IMG/VR virus record: IMGVR_UViG_3300019487_000054
Location: 1 to 40,311 of that record
DNA from: a virus
Length of the DNA: 40,311 nt
Strand: one strand, 5' to 3'
The notes below the pieces were generated by a model that searched no databases, was not told where the DNA came from, and saw only the letters and a list, made by a program, of their open reading frames with translations. This document shows positions 7,697 through 16,124 of the stretch, one piece after another (the stretch's first letter is position 1; each line of letters starts with the position of its first letter). Both the position numbers and the translations under genes were made by a program.

Positions 7697-10600
7697 TAAC
7701 TATCCTAAAGACGGAAAACAAGAAGTTCACCCATATTCTGCACGTTGCAGACATCCACATCAGGTTGAACAAGCGACACGACGAATATCGCAACGTCTTC
7801 AAAACTCTCTACGAAGAAGTCAGAAACAGTCCACCAGATACAGTTGTTGCTTTGCTGGGCGACGTTTTTCATAGCAAGTCCGACCTTAGCCCCGAATGCG
7901 TTCAAATGGCAACCGATTTGTTCAAGAATCTTGCCGACATTCGTCCTGTCATTTTGATTGCGGGAAATCACGACGCCACACTTTCCAACAAGAGTCGCTT
8001 GGACAGTTTGACTCCAATCGTAGATGCATTAAGTCATCCCAACTTACACTATTTGAAGAACACGGGGTTGTATGGATATGGAAACATTTTGTGGAACAAC
8101 ATGGGTGTGTTTGATCAGCCAGAAAACTATATCCGTGGTCAAGACATTCCAGATTTGTATCGCAATCAGTACGACCACATAATCGCACTATTCCACGGGG
8201 CAGTTGATAAAGCTGCTTTGGAGAGCGGTTATGCCATCAGCAATCCCGCCATCATGGTTCCAATGTTTGATTGGCACGATATTGCCTTGCTTGGAGACAT
8301 TCACAAAAAGCAAGACATGCAAGACTATGATCCCGAAAATCATAAGCCATGTGTGCATTATGTGGGAAGTATGGTTCAACAAAACCACGGCGAAGACCTT
8401 CATGGACATGGTTATTCAATGTGGGATTTGCCGACTCGTTCCTACGAATTCCACGAACTCAAAAATGAAGTTGGGTACTTCACAGTTGATATTCATAAGG
8501 GGCAGGTCACTACAGATTTGACTGAGCTTCCCGCTCAAGTTCATCTTCGTCTCCGATGCTATGATACAATTGCTTCGGAAGTCAAGGCGGTTGTAGCCAA
8601 GCTCAAAGAACGCTGTCAGATTGTTGAAACGGCGTATGTCCGCATGGACCAAGAAGCCGACAAAAAGGATGTTATTCCACTTTGTACCGACGTTGTATTG
8701 ACCGATTTGACCAATGTTGAATATCAAAACGAACTGATCAAAGAGTTCTTGGAGAAAAAGCTTCAAATCACAAATCCACAAAAAGCGGATGATATTCTTA
8801 ACATCAATCGTGCAACAAATCTCCTTATCAAACGAGACGAGTTTGCTCGCAATTTGAAGTGGAAGCCCATCAAATTTGAATGGGATAATATGTTCACTTA
8901 TGGGGAAGGAAACTCAATTGACTTCACCCAAATGGATGGCGTCTATGGAATCTTTGGTCCAAACTGTGCTGGAAAATCAAGCATTCTTTCATCTCTGATT
9001 TTCTGCTTGTATGACAAGTTTGACCGTGGGTTTAAGGGTCTTCATGTACTCAACGTTCAAAAGTCTTCCTTCCGCTGCAAACTGGAATTTGAGATTTCTG
9101 GTGTCCGATATTTCATTGAGAGAAAAGGCTCAACTACTCGTTCTGGAAACGTCAAGGTTGACGTGAAGTTCTGGAAAGTAGTGAATGGTGTGGAAGAAGA
9201 ATTACACGGCACGGCTCGGCGTGATACCAACGAAGTCATTCGTGATTATATTGGAACATACGAAGATTTCGTACTCACCGCTGCCTCTTTCCAGACCGCA
9301 AAGAACAACACGTCGTTCATTGACATGGGCAATAGCGAACGGAAAGACTTGCTTGTTCAATTCATTGGATTGAATGTGTTTGACCGTCTTGCCGAATCGG
9401 GCAGTGAACGCAACAAAGAACTCAATACGTTGCTAAAGGTTCATAAGGATAAGAACTATCCATTTGAAAAGCAACAGAATGAGAATGCGTTGGCACACGC
9501 CGACACACTTCTCAATCAAGCCAACAAAGACTTGGATTCGTTGAAGAAACAAATCTCCGATGTCAATGAACAAATTGTTATTGAGACAGGAAACTTGATT
9601 AAGCTGGACGATGAAGTTCCAACCAACATTCCCCAACTTAACGACCGAAAAATTGCAGCGGAGACTTCCGTTCGACAAAAACGTGCTGCTTTGGAAGGAT
9701 TTCGCACGGCGGTTGCTGAGAAAGAAGGCTCCATCACAGACATCAATCAGAAGATTCAAGACATTGAATCGTCCAATCTTGTTGAGAGTCACAAGACCTA
9801 CAAGACTTTATCAGACAAAATCAATGAAGTGAAGCAACGGGTCGATCTCAAGAAGGTGGAGATCAAGGGTAAGTTGGAAAAAGCCGACCGTTTGAGTGTC
9901 CACGAGTACGACCCCAATTGCCGCTACTGCACGAACAATTCCTTTGTGAAGGATGCAACTCGTGCAAAACAAGAATTGATTCAAGACAAAAAAGATACGG
10001 ACCACATGGTCTCTGCGTTGGAAAATCTTCGCACTGAGTTTGCCAAGTATGAGTGGGTCGAAAAGGCATATGAAACCTACACCAAGCTTTTGAATGAGAG
10101 AAGTAAGGTGAAGGATGAATATGGAACCCTGTCCCGAAACATCATTGTTGGAACCAATGAGCTTGAAAAATTGGAAGTGGCACTGAAGACTGTTACGGGT
10201 CAGATTGAACTTTACCATCGCAACGAAGTCGCCGTGGAAAGTAACTCAAAGGTTCATGCCAAGATTTCTTCTTACAAGACGACCATTACTCGGTTGGATT
10301 TGGACTTACAAAAACAGAACCGATTGATGATGGACATTTCCGGCAAGCGTGAAATCTTCCGCAACAACATTGAGAAGCTGTGCAAGACTATGGAAGAGCT
10401 TAAAGCTTTGGAATATGAAGCTGATTCGTATCAGTTGTACCTTGCCTCGGTAGGACGTGATGGCATCCCGTACCAAGTCATCTGCAATACCGTTCCGGCA
10501 ATTGAAAAGGAAGTGAATTCTATTCTCTGCCAAGTGGTTGACTACACAATCCAGCTTGAGACGGATGGGAAGAACGTAGTTCCGTACGTTGTCTATGACC

Positions 10601-10899
10601 ACGGACGCTGGCCAATTGAGCTTACGTCTGGATTTGAGAGATTTGTTGCCTCGGTTGCAATCCGTGTAGCCCTGACAAACATATCAAATCTCCCCAAAAC
10701 CACATTCTTGGCGATTGATGAAGGCTTTGGAACATTGGATGCCGATAACATGGCTGCGATGTACACTTTGTTCTCATTCCTGAAGAGCAATTTTGACTTT
10801 ATCCTTGTCGTGAGTCATTTGGACGCCCTGAAAGACGCCGTTGACAAGCAGATTGAGTTAAAGAAAGAGGGCAGCTTCTCCAAAGTAACATTTGAATGA
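7693..10899 (+). CDS. Fused SbcD/SbcC-type recombination nuclease-ATPase (gp47-gp46 fusion)
   Basis: The 1068-residue chain joins both halves of the Mre11/Rad50 system. The N-terminal calcineurin-like phosphoesterase shows D20-x-H22, D57 (LLGDVFH) and N92-H93-D94. From about residue 405 an ABC ATPase half begins with Walker A (GPNCAGKSS, 422-430). A long coiled coil carries a zinc hook (CRYC, 743-746). The C-terminal ATPase half has a signature near 978 (LTSGFERF) and Walker B D1009/E1010 (AIDEGFGTLD). In T4 these are separate genes 47 and 46, needed for end resection and recombination-dependent replication. Reading is continuous with no internal stop. It overlaps primase upstream and an HNH gene downstream, each by ATGA. 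Confidence 0.9.
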   Translation: MITILKTENKKFTHILHVADIHIRLNKRHDEYRNVFKTLYEEVRNSPPDTVVALLGDVFHSKSDLSPECVQMATDLFKNLADIRPVILIAGNHDATLSNKSRLDSLTPIVDALSHPNLHYLKNTGLYGYGNILWNNMGVFDQPENYIRGQDIPDLYRNQYDHIIALFHGAVDKAALESGYAISNPAIMVPMFDWHDIALLGDIHKKQDMQDYDPENHKPCVHYVGSMVQQNHGEDLHGHGYSMWDLPTRSYEFHELKNEVGYFTVDIHKGQVTTDLTELPAQVHLRLRCYDTIASEVKAVVAKLKERCQIVETAYVRMDQEADKKDVIPLCTDVVLTDLTNVEYQNELIKEFLEKKLQITNPQKADDILNINRATNLLIKRDEFARNLKWKPIKFEWDNMFTYGEGNSIDFTQMDGVYGIFGPNCAGKSSILSSLIFCLYDKFDRGFKGLHVLNVQKSSFRCKLEFEISGVRYFIERKGSTTRSGNVKVDVKFWKVVNGVEEELHGTARRDTNEVIRDYIGTYEDFVLTAASFQTAKNNTSFIDMGNSERKDLLVQFIGLNVFDRLAESGSERNKELNTLLKVHKDKNYPFEKQQNENALAHADTLLNQANKDLDSLKKQISDVNEQIVIETGNLIKLDDEVPTNIPQLNDRKIAAETSVRQKRAALEGFRTAVAEKEGSITDINQKIQDIESSNLVESHKTYKTLSDKINEVKQRVDLKKVEIKGKLEKADRLSVHEYDPNCRYCTNNSFVKDATRAKQELIQDKKDTDHMVSALENLRTEFAKYEWVEKAYETYTKLLNERSKVKDEYGTLSRNIIVGTNELEKLEVALKTVTGQIELYHRNEVAVESNSKVHAKISSYKTTITRLDLDLQKQNRLMMDISGKREIFRNNIEKLCKTMEELKALEYEADSYQLYLASVGRDGIPYQVICNTVPAIEKEVNSILCQVVDYTIQLETDGKNVVPYVVYDHGRWPIELTSGFERFVASVAIRVALTNISNLPKTTFLAIDEGFGTLDADNMAAMYTLFSFLKSNFDFILVVSHLDALKDAVDKQIELKKEGSFSKVTFE

Positions 10900-11357
10900 A
10901 AATATGTTCCTCATGTCGTAAGACTAAGCCGTTAAATGAATTTGGAAGGCAAAAAGATCGTCAAGATGGACGGCGAAGTCATTGTAAATTATGCATCCGA
11001 GATTATAATAAAACCAAGGCTAAGTCCAGAGGCAACTGGTGGAAAAAATCAAATGAAACACTTTTAGGAAAATTTCAGTATTTTAGACAATCAAGTCGTA
11101 GAAGAAAATTGAAATGGAATCTTTCCTTTGAAGATTTTTCTAAAATTCCACAGGTATGTTACTATACCGGACTTCCTCTTACTCTCAAACGAAATAACGA
11201 CCATACGCTATCATTAGACCGGATAAATAGCCGGGTTGGATACACAAAAAATAACGTGGTATTTTGTTGTAGTGCGGTAAACTACATGAAATCCGACCTT
11301 ACACTGAAAGATTTTATATCTTTTTGTCGCAAAGTATCCAAGAAGTTCCCGCTCTAA
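10896..11357 (+). CDS. HNH endonuclease
   Basis: The 153-residue protein starts with two CxxC pairs (CSSCRK, CKLC) forming an N-terminal zinc module. It then has an HNH-like core with CYYTGLPL, SLDRINSRVGYTKNN and a C-terminal Cys pair region (FCCS). The central D-R-x-N-x-x-x-G-Y-x-x-x-N pattern is typical of phage HNH homing nucleases. It begins inside the stop codon of the recombination nuclease gene (ATGA) and is more AT-rich than that gene, so it looks like a mobile endonuclease that has inserted to be translated by coupling. It ends well before the next gene and may use readthrough transcription only. Confidence 0.85.
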   Translation: MKICSSCRKTKPLNEFGRQKDRQDGRRSHCKLCIRDYNKTKAKSRGNWWKKSNETLLGKFQYFRQSSRRRKLKWNLSFEDFSKIPQVCYYTGLPLTLKRNNDHTLSLDRINSRVGYTKNNVVFCCSAVNYMKSDLTLKDFISFCRKVSKKFPL

Positions 11358-11375
11358 TTAAGACAAAGTTACATG

Positions 11376-11395
11376 CGTTCTATATTTATAGAACG
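11376..11395. repeat. 20-bp perfect palindrome around a late-type box
   Basis: Nine-base arms (CGTTCTATA/TATAGAACG) flank a central TT. It contains the TATTTATA core and ends one base before ATG 11397. It could act as an operator or as a hairpin at the transcript start. Confidence 0.6.
11382..11390 (+). promoter_or_regulatory. Late-type box (TATTTATA core)
   Basis: The box reads ATATTTATA, with its core starting 14 bases before ATG 11397. If it acts as a -10 element, transcription would begin at or next to the start codon, giving a leaderless mRNA. Promoter role inferred from recurrence. Confidence 0.5.
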
Positions 11396-11396
11396 T

Positions 11397-13673
11397 ATGC
11401 CTCAGCAATTACTCTCAGCGTTCGGTAAAAAAGGTGTTGACCTTGGTTTGGATACCATGCAGGTTGACATCGAGGATACCCTATTTCTTTCCAAATACTT
11501 CGGGATAGCTGAGTTCAACCCTGTCTTCACGGGTGGACGAAACCCGATGTCTTTTAATGGGTCCGTTCTTCTCAAGGAAGGTTCCGAAATTCAAGTTGAG
11601 TGTATTGATTCCAACGGTAACTCCCTCTACATTGAACGTCCGAGAAGTTCCACACAGTTTGCCGACGTAGCCAAGTTTGTCCTTTCGGTAAATGTTTACA
11701 ACGAGACTTACAACGGTCCCGCCAAAATCATTCTTGTTGGAACGTCTGCCAAGGATGAAATTGTCCGATGGCAACAAGACATCACAATTGATAAGACCGT
11801 TCAGAACGCAGCCAAGGTTCGTTTCTATAACAAACCATCCATTGAAGTCCGACCGTTGCTTTATCCAGTCGTAGATAGTAACGTGGGGTCAGCATTGACT
11901 TATCAATACACCTTGACTGGTTCTTTTTCTGCTTTCGCTGCTGCACCTAAAAAGGATGTAAACAAAAAGAACATCAATCCAAAAAAGACCGATATTGATT
12001 ATCGTGTGGTGTTGAATGTTGCTGCTGCTGACGCCGGACCTCAGTTGTATCCAACTAAGTCCTTCAATACTCAGATGGAGAATCAATCATTTGTATTGAC
12101 TGCAAAGACGATTCAGGCTCCATTCTCATATGTTGATCGTTCCACAGATGTTACGGCTTCCCTCAAGGTAAAAAAAGTCATTGATAGCAAAACGTTGCAA
12201 TTGAGCGACGCTTTCTTTTTCCCATACAACACAAGCCAAATTGTTACTAACATCAATTACGGGACGTTCACAGCATCTTACAAGTGGGTTGCATATAACA
12301 CGGCATCGGACTCCTATCAGAAATACGTGCCACTAACGGGGTCTCCAATTTTCATCAAAGAATCCTATGCCGAAGTAGTGTACCGAAACATTAGACCGTT
12401 TTCTGGATTTATTGCTCGCCATAAACTCTACCGAAAGAGCTTGGTTTACCCCGGCGACTTTCAATTGATTACAGACGAGCCGTTAGGAGCATTTGAGATT
12501 CTCACAGACCCCGTTACAGCCAATAAAACCTACTCTTTATTGGGGTCTTTTTACAATCAATCTCACATCAACAAGTATTGGTTTGTTGGGTCTAGTTCAA
12601 TCAATATGTCTCTATCTCATTCGGTCAGTCCGTTGATCGACGCAATGAGAATTGCTGCTCCGAAGAACATTTGGCCGGATGGAACAACCTACATCATAGC
12701 TAAAAACGATTCTGCCGGTGTGGTGAATGATGCGGTCTATTATCCATATGATAGTGGGTCTTTCAATGACTTGACTGGTTCTTCATATAACTCTAACTTT
12801 GTCAATTTGAAGGCGGGTGCTTTGTATGTTCTGTCTATGAACGTCATCATGGAGAAGCCGAAGCTGGCAACCGACTCCAAGGTCTCATTCTATTTCACAA
12901 GTTCCATTGATAGCATTACCAAGGAAAAGGATTACATAAGTCCGTTTGGATTAAAAATTGGCGAGGTAGCTACAAGAGAAGAGACCACCACGAAGACGTT
13001 TAAGGACAAGCAAATGTTGTTCTTTACTCCGTCCAACGATTACTATGGAACTCTCGTGATTGTTCCAACCGATTGTAATGTCACGTTGTCTGAACTCTCA
13101 TTGAAGGTCTATGGGGACTATGGATTCTCGCCAGATATTTTGTTCTCCAAGATTCCATTCCGAATCAATGTGCCGAACGAAGGGTTTATTATCAAGGCAG
13201 AACTTTTTGATGTCAATTCTACCCTTGTGTATTCTGATCTTCAAACGATTCAATCGTTTGATCCCGGAGGAGAGAGTCTATTCGTTTTCATCTCTAATTC
13301 CAACCTTGACCCAACCAAGGTTCAGTTCATTTCGGGAAGCTTGAGTATTTCTCAAAGCTTGTTCCTTCCAAACATTCCGCAGTGTCCAAACGTAGATACT
13401 AGGTTGTTGAGTTGGAGGGTTCCTACCCACTCTCCTCCACAAACGGGTGAGGGTCAGGTTTGTTATACAAACGTGGACCAACTCAAAATTACCACTTCTG
13501 GTGCGGGAACGTCTATCGTGGGCGATTATTTGACCCTTGGAACGGTCGCTTTTTCGGGTTCTGGACTCGTAGAAAGCATAGCTACAGCACTTTCTATAAA
13601 ATACGATGGTGCCACAAACAAGGGAAGGAAGATTATCGTCAACTCCGCAGGCTCGAAAAGTGTCTTCCCATAA
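11397..13673 (+). CDS. Large putative tail/baseplate structural protein
   Basis: The product has about 758 residues, no signal peptide, and a mixed beta composition with many Ser/Thr/Tyr-rich strands. The N-terminal 60 residues (KYFGIAEFNPVF) precede a series of beta-sandwich-like segments. Two starts are possible: ATG 11373 and ATG 11397, in the same frame. I prefer 11397 because the A/T box at 11382-11390 lies inside the longer version at the same distance from ATG 11397 as in other genes here. Neither start has a strong Shine-Dalgarno. Its neighbours are the nuclease module and the terminase block. A tail, baseplate or fibre-base role is inferred from size, composition and position only. 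Confidence 0.55.
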   Translation: MPQQLLSAFGKKGVDLGLDTMQVDIEDTLFLSKYFGIAEFNPVFTGGRNPMSFNGSVLLKEGSEIQVECIDSNGNSLYIERPRSSTQFADVAKFVLSVNVYNETYNGPAKIILVGTSAKDEIVRWQQDITIDKTVQNAAKVRFYNKPSIEVRPLLYPVVDSNVGSALTYQYTLTGSFSAFAAAPKKDVNKKNINPKKTDIDYRVVLNVAAADAGPQLYPTKSFNTQMENQSFVLTAKTIQAPFSYVDRSTDVTASLKVKKVIDSKTLQLSDAFFFPYNTSQIVTNINYGTFTASYKWVAYNTASDSYQKYVPLTGSPIFIKESYAEVVYRNIRPFSGFIARHKLYRKSLVYPGDFQLITDEPLGAFEILTDPVTANKTYSLLGSFYNQSHINKYWFVGSSSINMSLSHSVSPLIDAMRIAAPKNIWPDGTTYIIAKNDSAGVVNDAVYYPYDSGSFNDLTGSSYNSNFVNLKAGALYVLSMNVIMEKPKLATDSKVSFYFTSSIDSITKEKDYISPFGLKIGEVATREETTTKTFKDKQMLFFTPSNDYYGTLVIVPTDCNVTLSELSLKVYGDYGFSPDILFSKIPFRINVPNEGFIIKAELFDVNSTLVYSDLQTIQSFDPGGESLFVFISNSNLDPTKVQFISGSLSISQSLFLPNIPQCPNVDTRLLSWRVPTHSPPQTGEGQVCYTNVDQLKITTSGAGTSIVGDYLTLGTVAFSGSGLVESIATALSIKYDGATNKGRKIIVNSAGSKSVFP

Positions 13674-13694
13674 GCATTTTTCATCCTTTTGGAC

Positions 13695-13704
13695 GATATT
13701 TACA
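13695..13704 (+). promoter_or_regulatory. Late-type box (variant)
   Basis: The box reads GATATTTACA, with its core starting 36 bases before ATG 13733. It lies in the 59-base gap that separates the large structural gene from the terminase block. Confidence 0.4.
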
Positions 13705-13732
13705 TACGTATAGAAAGGTTCAAACACAAGTT

Positions 13733-14404
13733 ATGAAAAGAGCATCTGGAAAGAGCAACATTGACATCGTTAAAGACTACTTGGCAGGAGAAAGACCTTT
13801 TGTACAAGTAGGATACACGGGTGACGACCATAAACATCGTAATGAAGGGGAGAAATGGACTGACTCCAAAGGTGTGAAGTGGGTAAAGAAGGGCGGAAAG
13901 CCCGTTCGGTTAACCAAGACCCAAGGGGAGATTATCCGAGAAGCTATTGGCGACACGCTTGATTGTAAGTCGTGTGGTGCCAAGTGGAAATGGGTAGATG
14001 CCAAGGATCAGAAGATGATTTCTCGAACCGGATGCTGCCTTGACTGCTTGATAGATTACGAGACCAAACTTAGGGTTTTGGGAATCTATGGTGACTACGA
14101 AAAGTATCGTTTAGCCACCTACGAACTCGGTCACTTGAAAGAGTTGAGAATCAAAATTACAGAAACGCTTGAGTATTACAAGCGAACGGGAGGGGATGCA
14201 ACAACTATTCCCGAAAGTGAATACGACGAAACCATTGTTTGGAAGAATACAAACAAGGACAAAATGATTGACGATACTACCGAAGACTTGAAAAGAGTTG
14301 AAGAATTGATTTCAAAAGGTACGGAAATTACCTCCGACCTGAAGAGCAAATATCTTGAAAGCATCAAGAAGTATGATTTCAAGGATATTGTGACTAAAGA
14401 CTAA
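13733..14404 (+). CDS. Zinc-finger protein upstream of terminase; candidate small-terminase analogue
   Basis: The 223-residue protein is highly charged. It has a central zinc-binding pattern (CKSCGAKW and CCLDCL, about residues 81-103) and a helical, coiled-coil-prone C-terminal half (LKELRIKITETLEYYKR). It ends 3 bases before the large terminase start, the usual place for a small terminase subunit in T4-like genomes. T4 gp16 is shorter and lacks a zinc finger, so homology is not shown. ATG 13733 follows an A/T box and an AGAAAGG purine stretch. An upstream in-frame extension is possible but would lie inside the preceding gene. The role is inferred from position. Confidence 0.55.
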   Translation: MKRASGKSNIDIVKDYLAGERPFVQVGYTGDDHKHRNEGEKWTDSKGVKWVKKGGKPVRLTKTQGEIIREAIGDTLDCKSCGAKWKWVDAKDQKMISRTGCCLDCLIDYETKLRVLGIYGDYEKYRLATYELGHLKELRIKITETLEYYKRTGGDATTIPESEYDETIVWKNTNKDKMIDDTTEDLKRVEELISKGTEITSDLKSKYLESIKKYDFKDIVTKD

Positions 14405-14407
14405 TCT

Positions 14408-16060
14408 ATGCCCGACGATCCAAAGACTCCAAAGTCGTATCAAGAGATCATTCGTGAAGAGTACAAGAAGTGCTATGCTTCTCCTGTTTACTTCATGAAG
14501 CACTACGTCAAGATTCAACACCCTATTCGTGGCAGCATTTTCTTTGATCTCTATCCCTTCCAAGAAGGAACTCTTCAAGACCTTCACGATTACCATTTCA
14601 ATATCATTTTGAAATCCCGTCAAATGGGTATTTCAACTCTTGTCGCCGCATATTCTTTGTGGTTAATGATATTCCATAAAGACAAGAACATCCTTATCAT
14701 TTCGTTGAAGCAAGACGTTGCCAAAGAAATCATTACCAAGGTTAGATTTGCCAACGACAATCTTCCAACTTGGCTCAAAGTCAAGTGCGAAGAAGACAAT
14801 CGTTTGTCGCTTAAATTTCAAAACGGGTCACAAATCCGAGCCACATCCACCACAAAGAAATCAGGTGTTTCCTTGGCACTGTCGCTTCTGATTATTGACG
14901 AAGCTGGTCTTATTGAAGAAGCCGAGGAACTTTGGACTTCTGCACAACCTACGTTGTCAACTGGTGGTCGTGCCATCATTCTTTCAACCCCTCGTGGTGT
15001 CGGTAATTGGTTCCACAAAATGTGGGTCGGTGCCGAAGAAAACAACGATGGACGACTTGGAAAAAATGGATTCCACCCAATCAAACTTCCGTGGGATTTG
15101 CATCCCGAACGTGATCCAGAGTGGCGTCGCATTGAGGGAGAGAAACAAGGAAATCCTAAAAAAGCGGCACAAGAATTTGACTGCGACTTTATTGCTACAG
15201 GTGATAACGTTGTCGATTTGGGCATCGTTGAATGGTATAAGAAGACCAAGAAGAAAGAACCAGTGGATACTCGTGGAGTAGATAAAGGACTTTGGGTTTG
15301 GCAATTCCCAGATTACAGTCATACCTACATTGTTTCTGCTGACGTAGCTCGTGGAGATGGTGCTGACTTTTCTGCTGCCCACGTCATTGATGTTTCTCTG
15401 GAAACTCCTACTCAAGTAGCCGAATACAAAGGGAACCTTGGAACCAAAGATTTTGGAAACTTTCTTGTAGCCTTAGCCACGGAATACAACAACGCACTGT
15501 TGATTGTTGAACGTGAAAACGTCGGATGGTCCACGATCCAAACCATCATTGATCGAGATTACAAAAACCTTTTTTATAGTTCTGCGGACTTAAAATATGT
15601 CGATGTTCAACGACAATTGACAAACAGTCATGCCAGCGAAGAAAAGAAACTTGTCCCCGGTTTCAGTACAAATATAAAAACCCGTCCACTCGTTATTGCT
15701 CACTTGGAGCAGTTCTTCCGTGAGAAGGCTATTGATATTTTCTCTGCCCGAACGTTCGCCGAATTGGAAACATTCATTTGGAAGAACGGTAAAGCTCAAG
15801 CAATGGAAGGCTATAATGACGACTTGGTTATGTCATTGGGGATTGCACTTTGGGTAAGAGATACAGCCCTTCGTTTACGACAGGAAGGCATTGAATTGAC
15901 TCGTATTGCGGTGGAAGGAATGAACCGTAACAAGAGCGATCACGCTCCCGTGTACAAGAGTCAACAGGCTCAAGTAGGTCAACAAGCATGGAAAATGAAA
16001 ACCGGGCGGAATGGCTTTGGAAAAGACAACTACGAAGATATTACGTGGCTCTTGGGCTAA
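14408..16060 (+). CDS. Terminase large subunit (gp17-like)
   Basis: The 550-residue packaging motor has an N-terminal ATPase with a Walker A variant (KSRQMGIST, 69-77), Walker B and catalytic Glu (LLIIDEAGL, D164/E165), and a coupling-type motif (STPRGVGNWF). It also has a C-terminal RNase H-fold nuclease whose acidic residues include D312 (SADVARGDGADFS), the Glu of LLIVERENVGW and the Asp pair in GYNDDLVMS. The protein translocates DNA into the prohead through the portal and cuts the concatemer. Length and motif order match T4 gp17. It lies directly between the zinc-finger gene and the portal gene. Confidence 0.96.
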   Translation: MPDDPKTPKSYQEIIREEYKKCYASPVYFMKHYVKIQHPIRGSIFFDLYPFQEGTLQDLHDYHFNIILKSRQMGISTLVAAYSLWLMIFHKDKNILIISLKQDVAKEIITKVRFANDNLPTWLKVKCEEDNRLSLKFQNGSQIRATSTTKKSGVSLALSLLIIDEAGLIEEAEELWTSAQPTLSTGGRAIILSTPRGVGNWFHKMWVGAEENNDGRLGKNGFHPIKLPWDLHPERDPEWRRIEGEKQGNPKKAAQEFDCDFIATGDNVVDLGIVEWYKKTKKKEPVDTRGVDKGLWVWQFPDYSHTYIVSADVARGDGADFSAAHVIDVSLETPTQVAEYKGNLGTKDFGNFLVALATEYNNALLIVERENVGWSTIQTIIDRDYKNLFYSSADLKYVDVQRQLTNSHASEEKKLVPGFSTNIKTRPLVIAHLEQFFREKAIDIFSARTFAELETFIWKNGKAQAMEGYNDDLVMSLGIALWVRDTALRLRQEGIELTRIAVEGMNRNKSDHAPVYKSQQAQVGQQAWKMKTGRNGFGKDNYEDITWLLG

Positions 16061-16078
16061 AGAAACACATTTATACAC

Positions 16079-16092
16079 GGGCATTTATGCCC
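16079..16092. repeat. 14-bp perfect palindrome upstream of portal gene
   Basis: GGGCAT/ATGCCC arms around a central TT lie 33 bases before the portal ATG, just after a CATTTATA sequence at 16069-16076. It may be a regulatory hairpin or operator. Confidence 0.5.
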
Positions 16093-16124
16093 AAACACAT
16101 ACACATTGACAAGAAGGAAACAAT

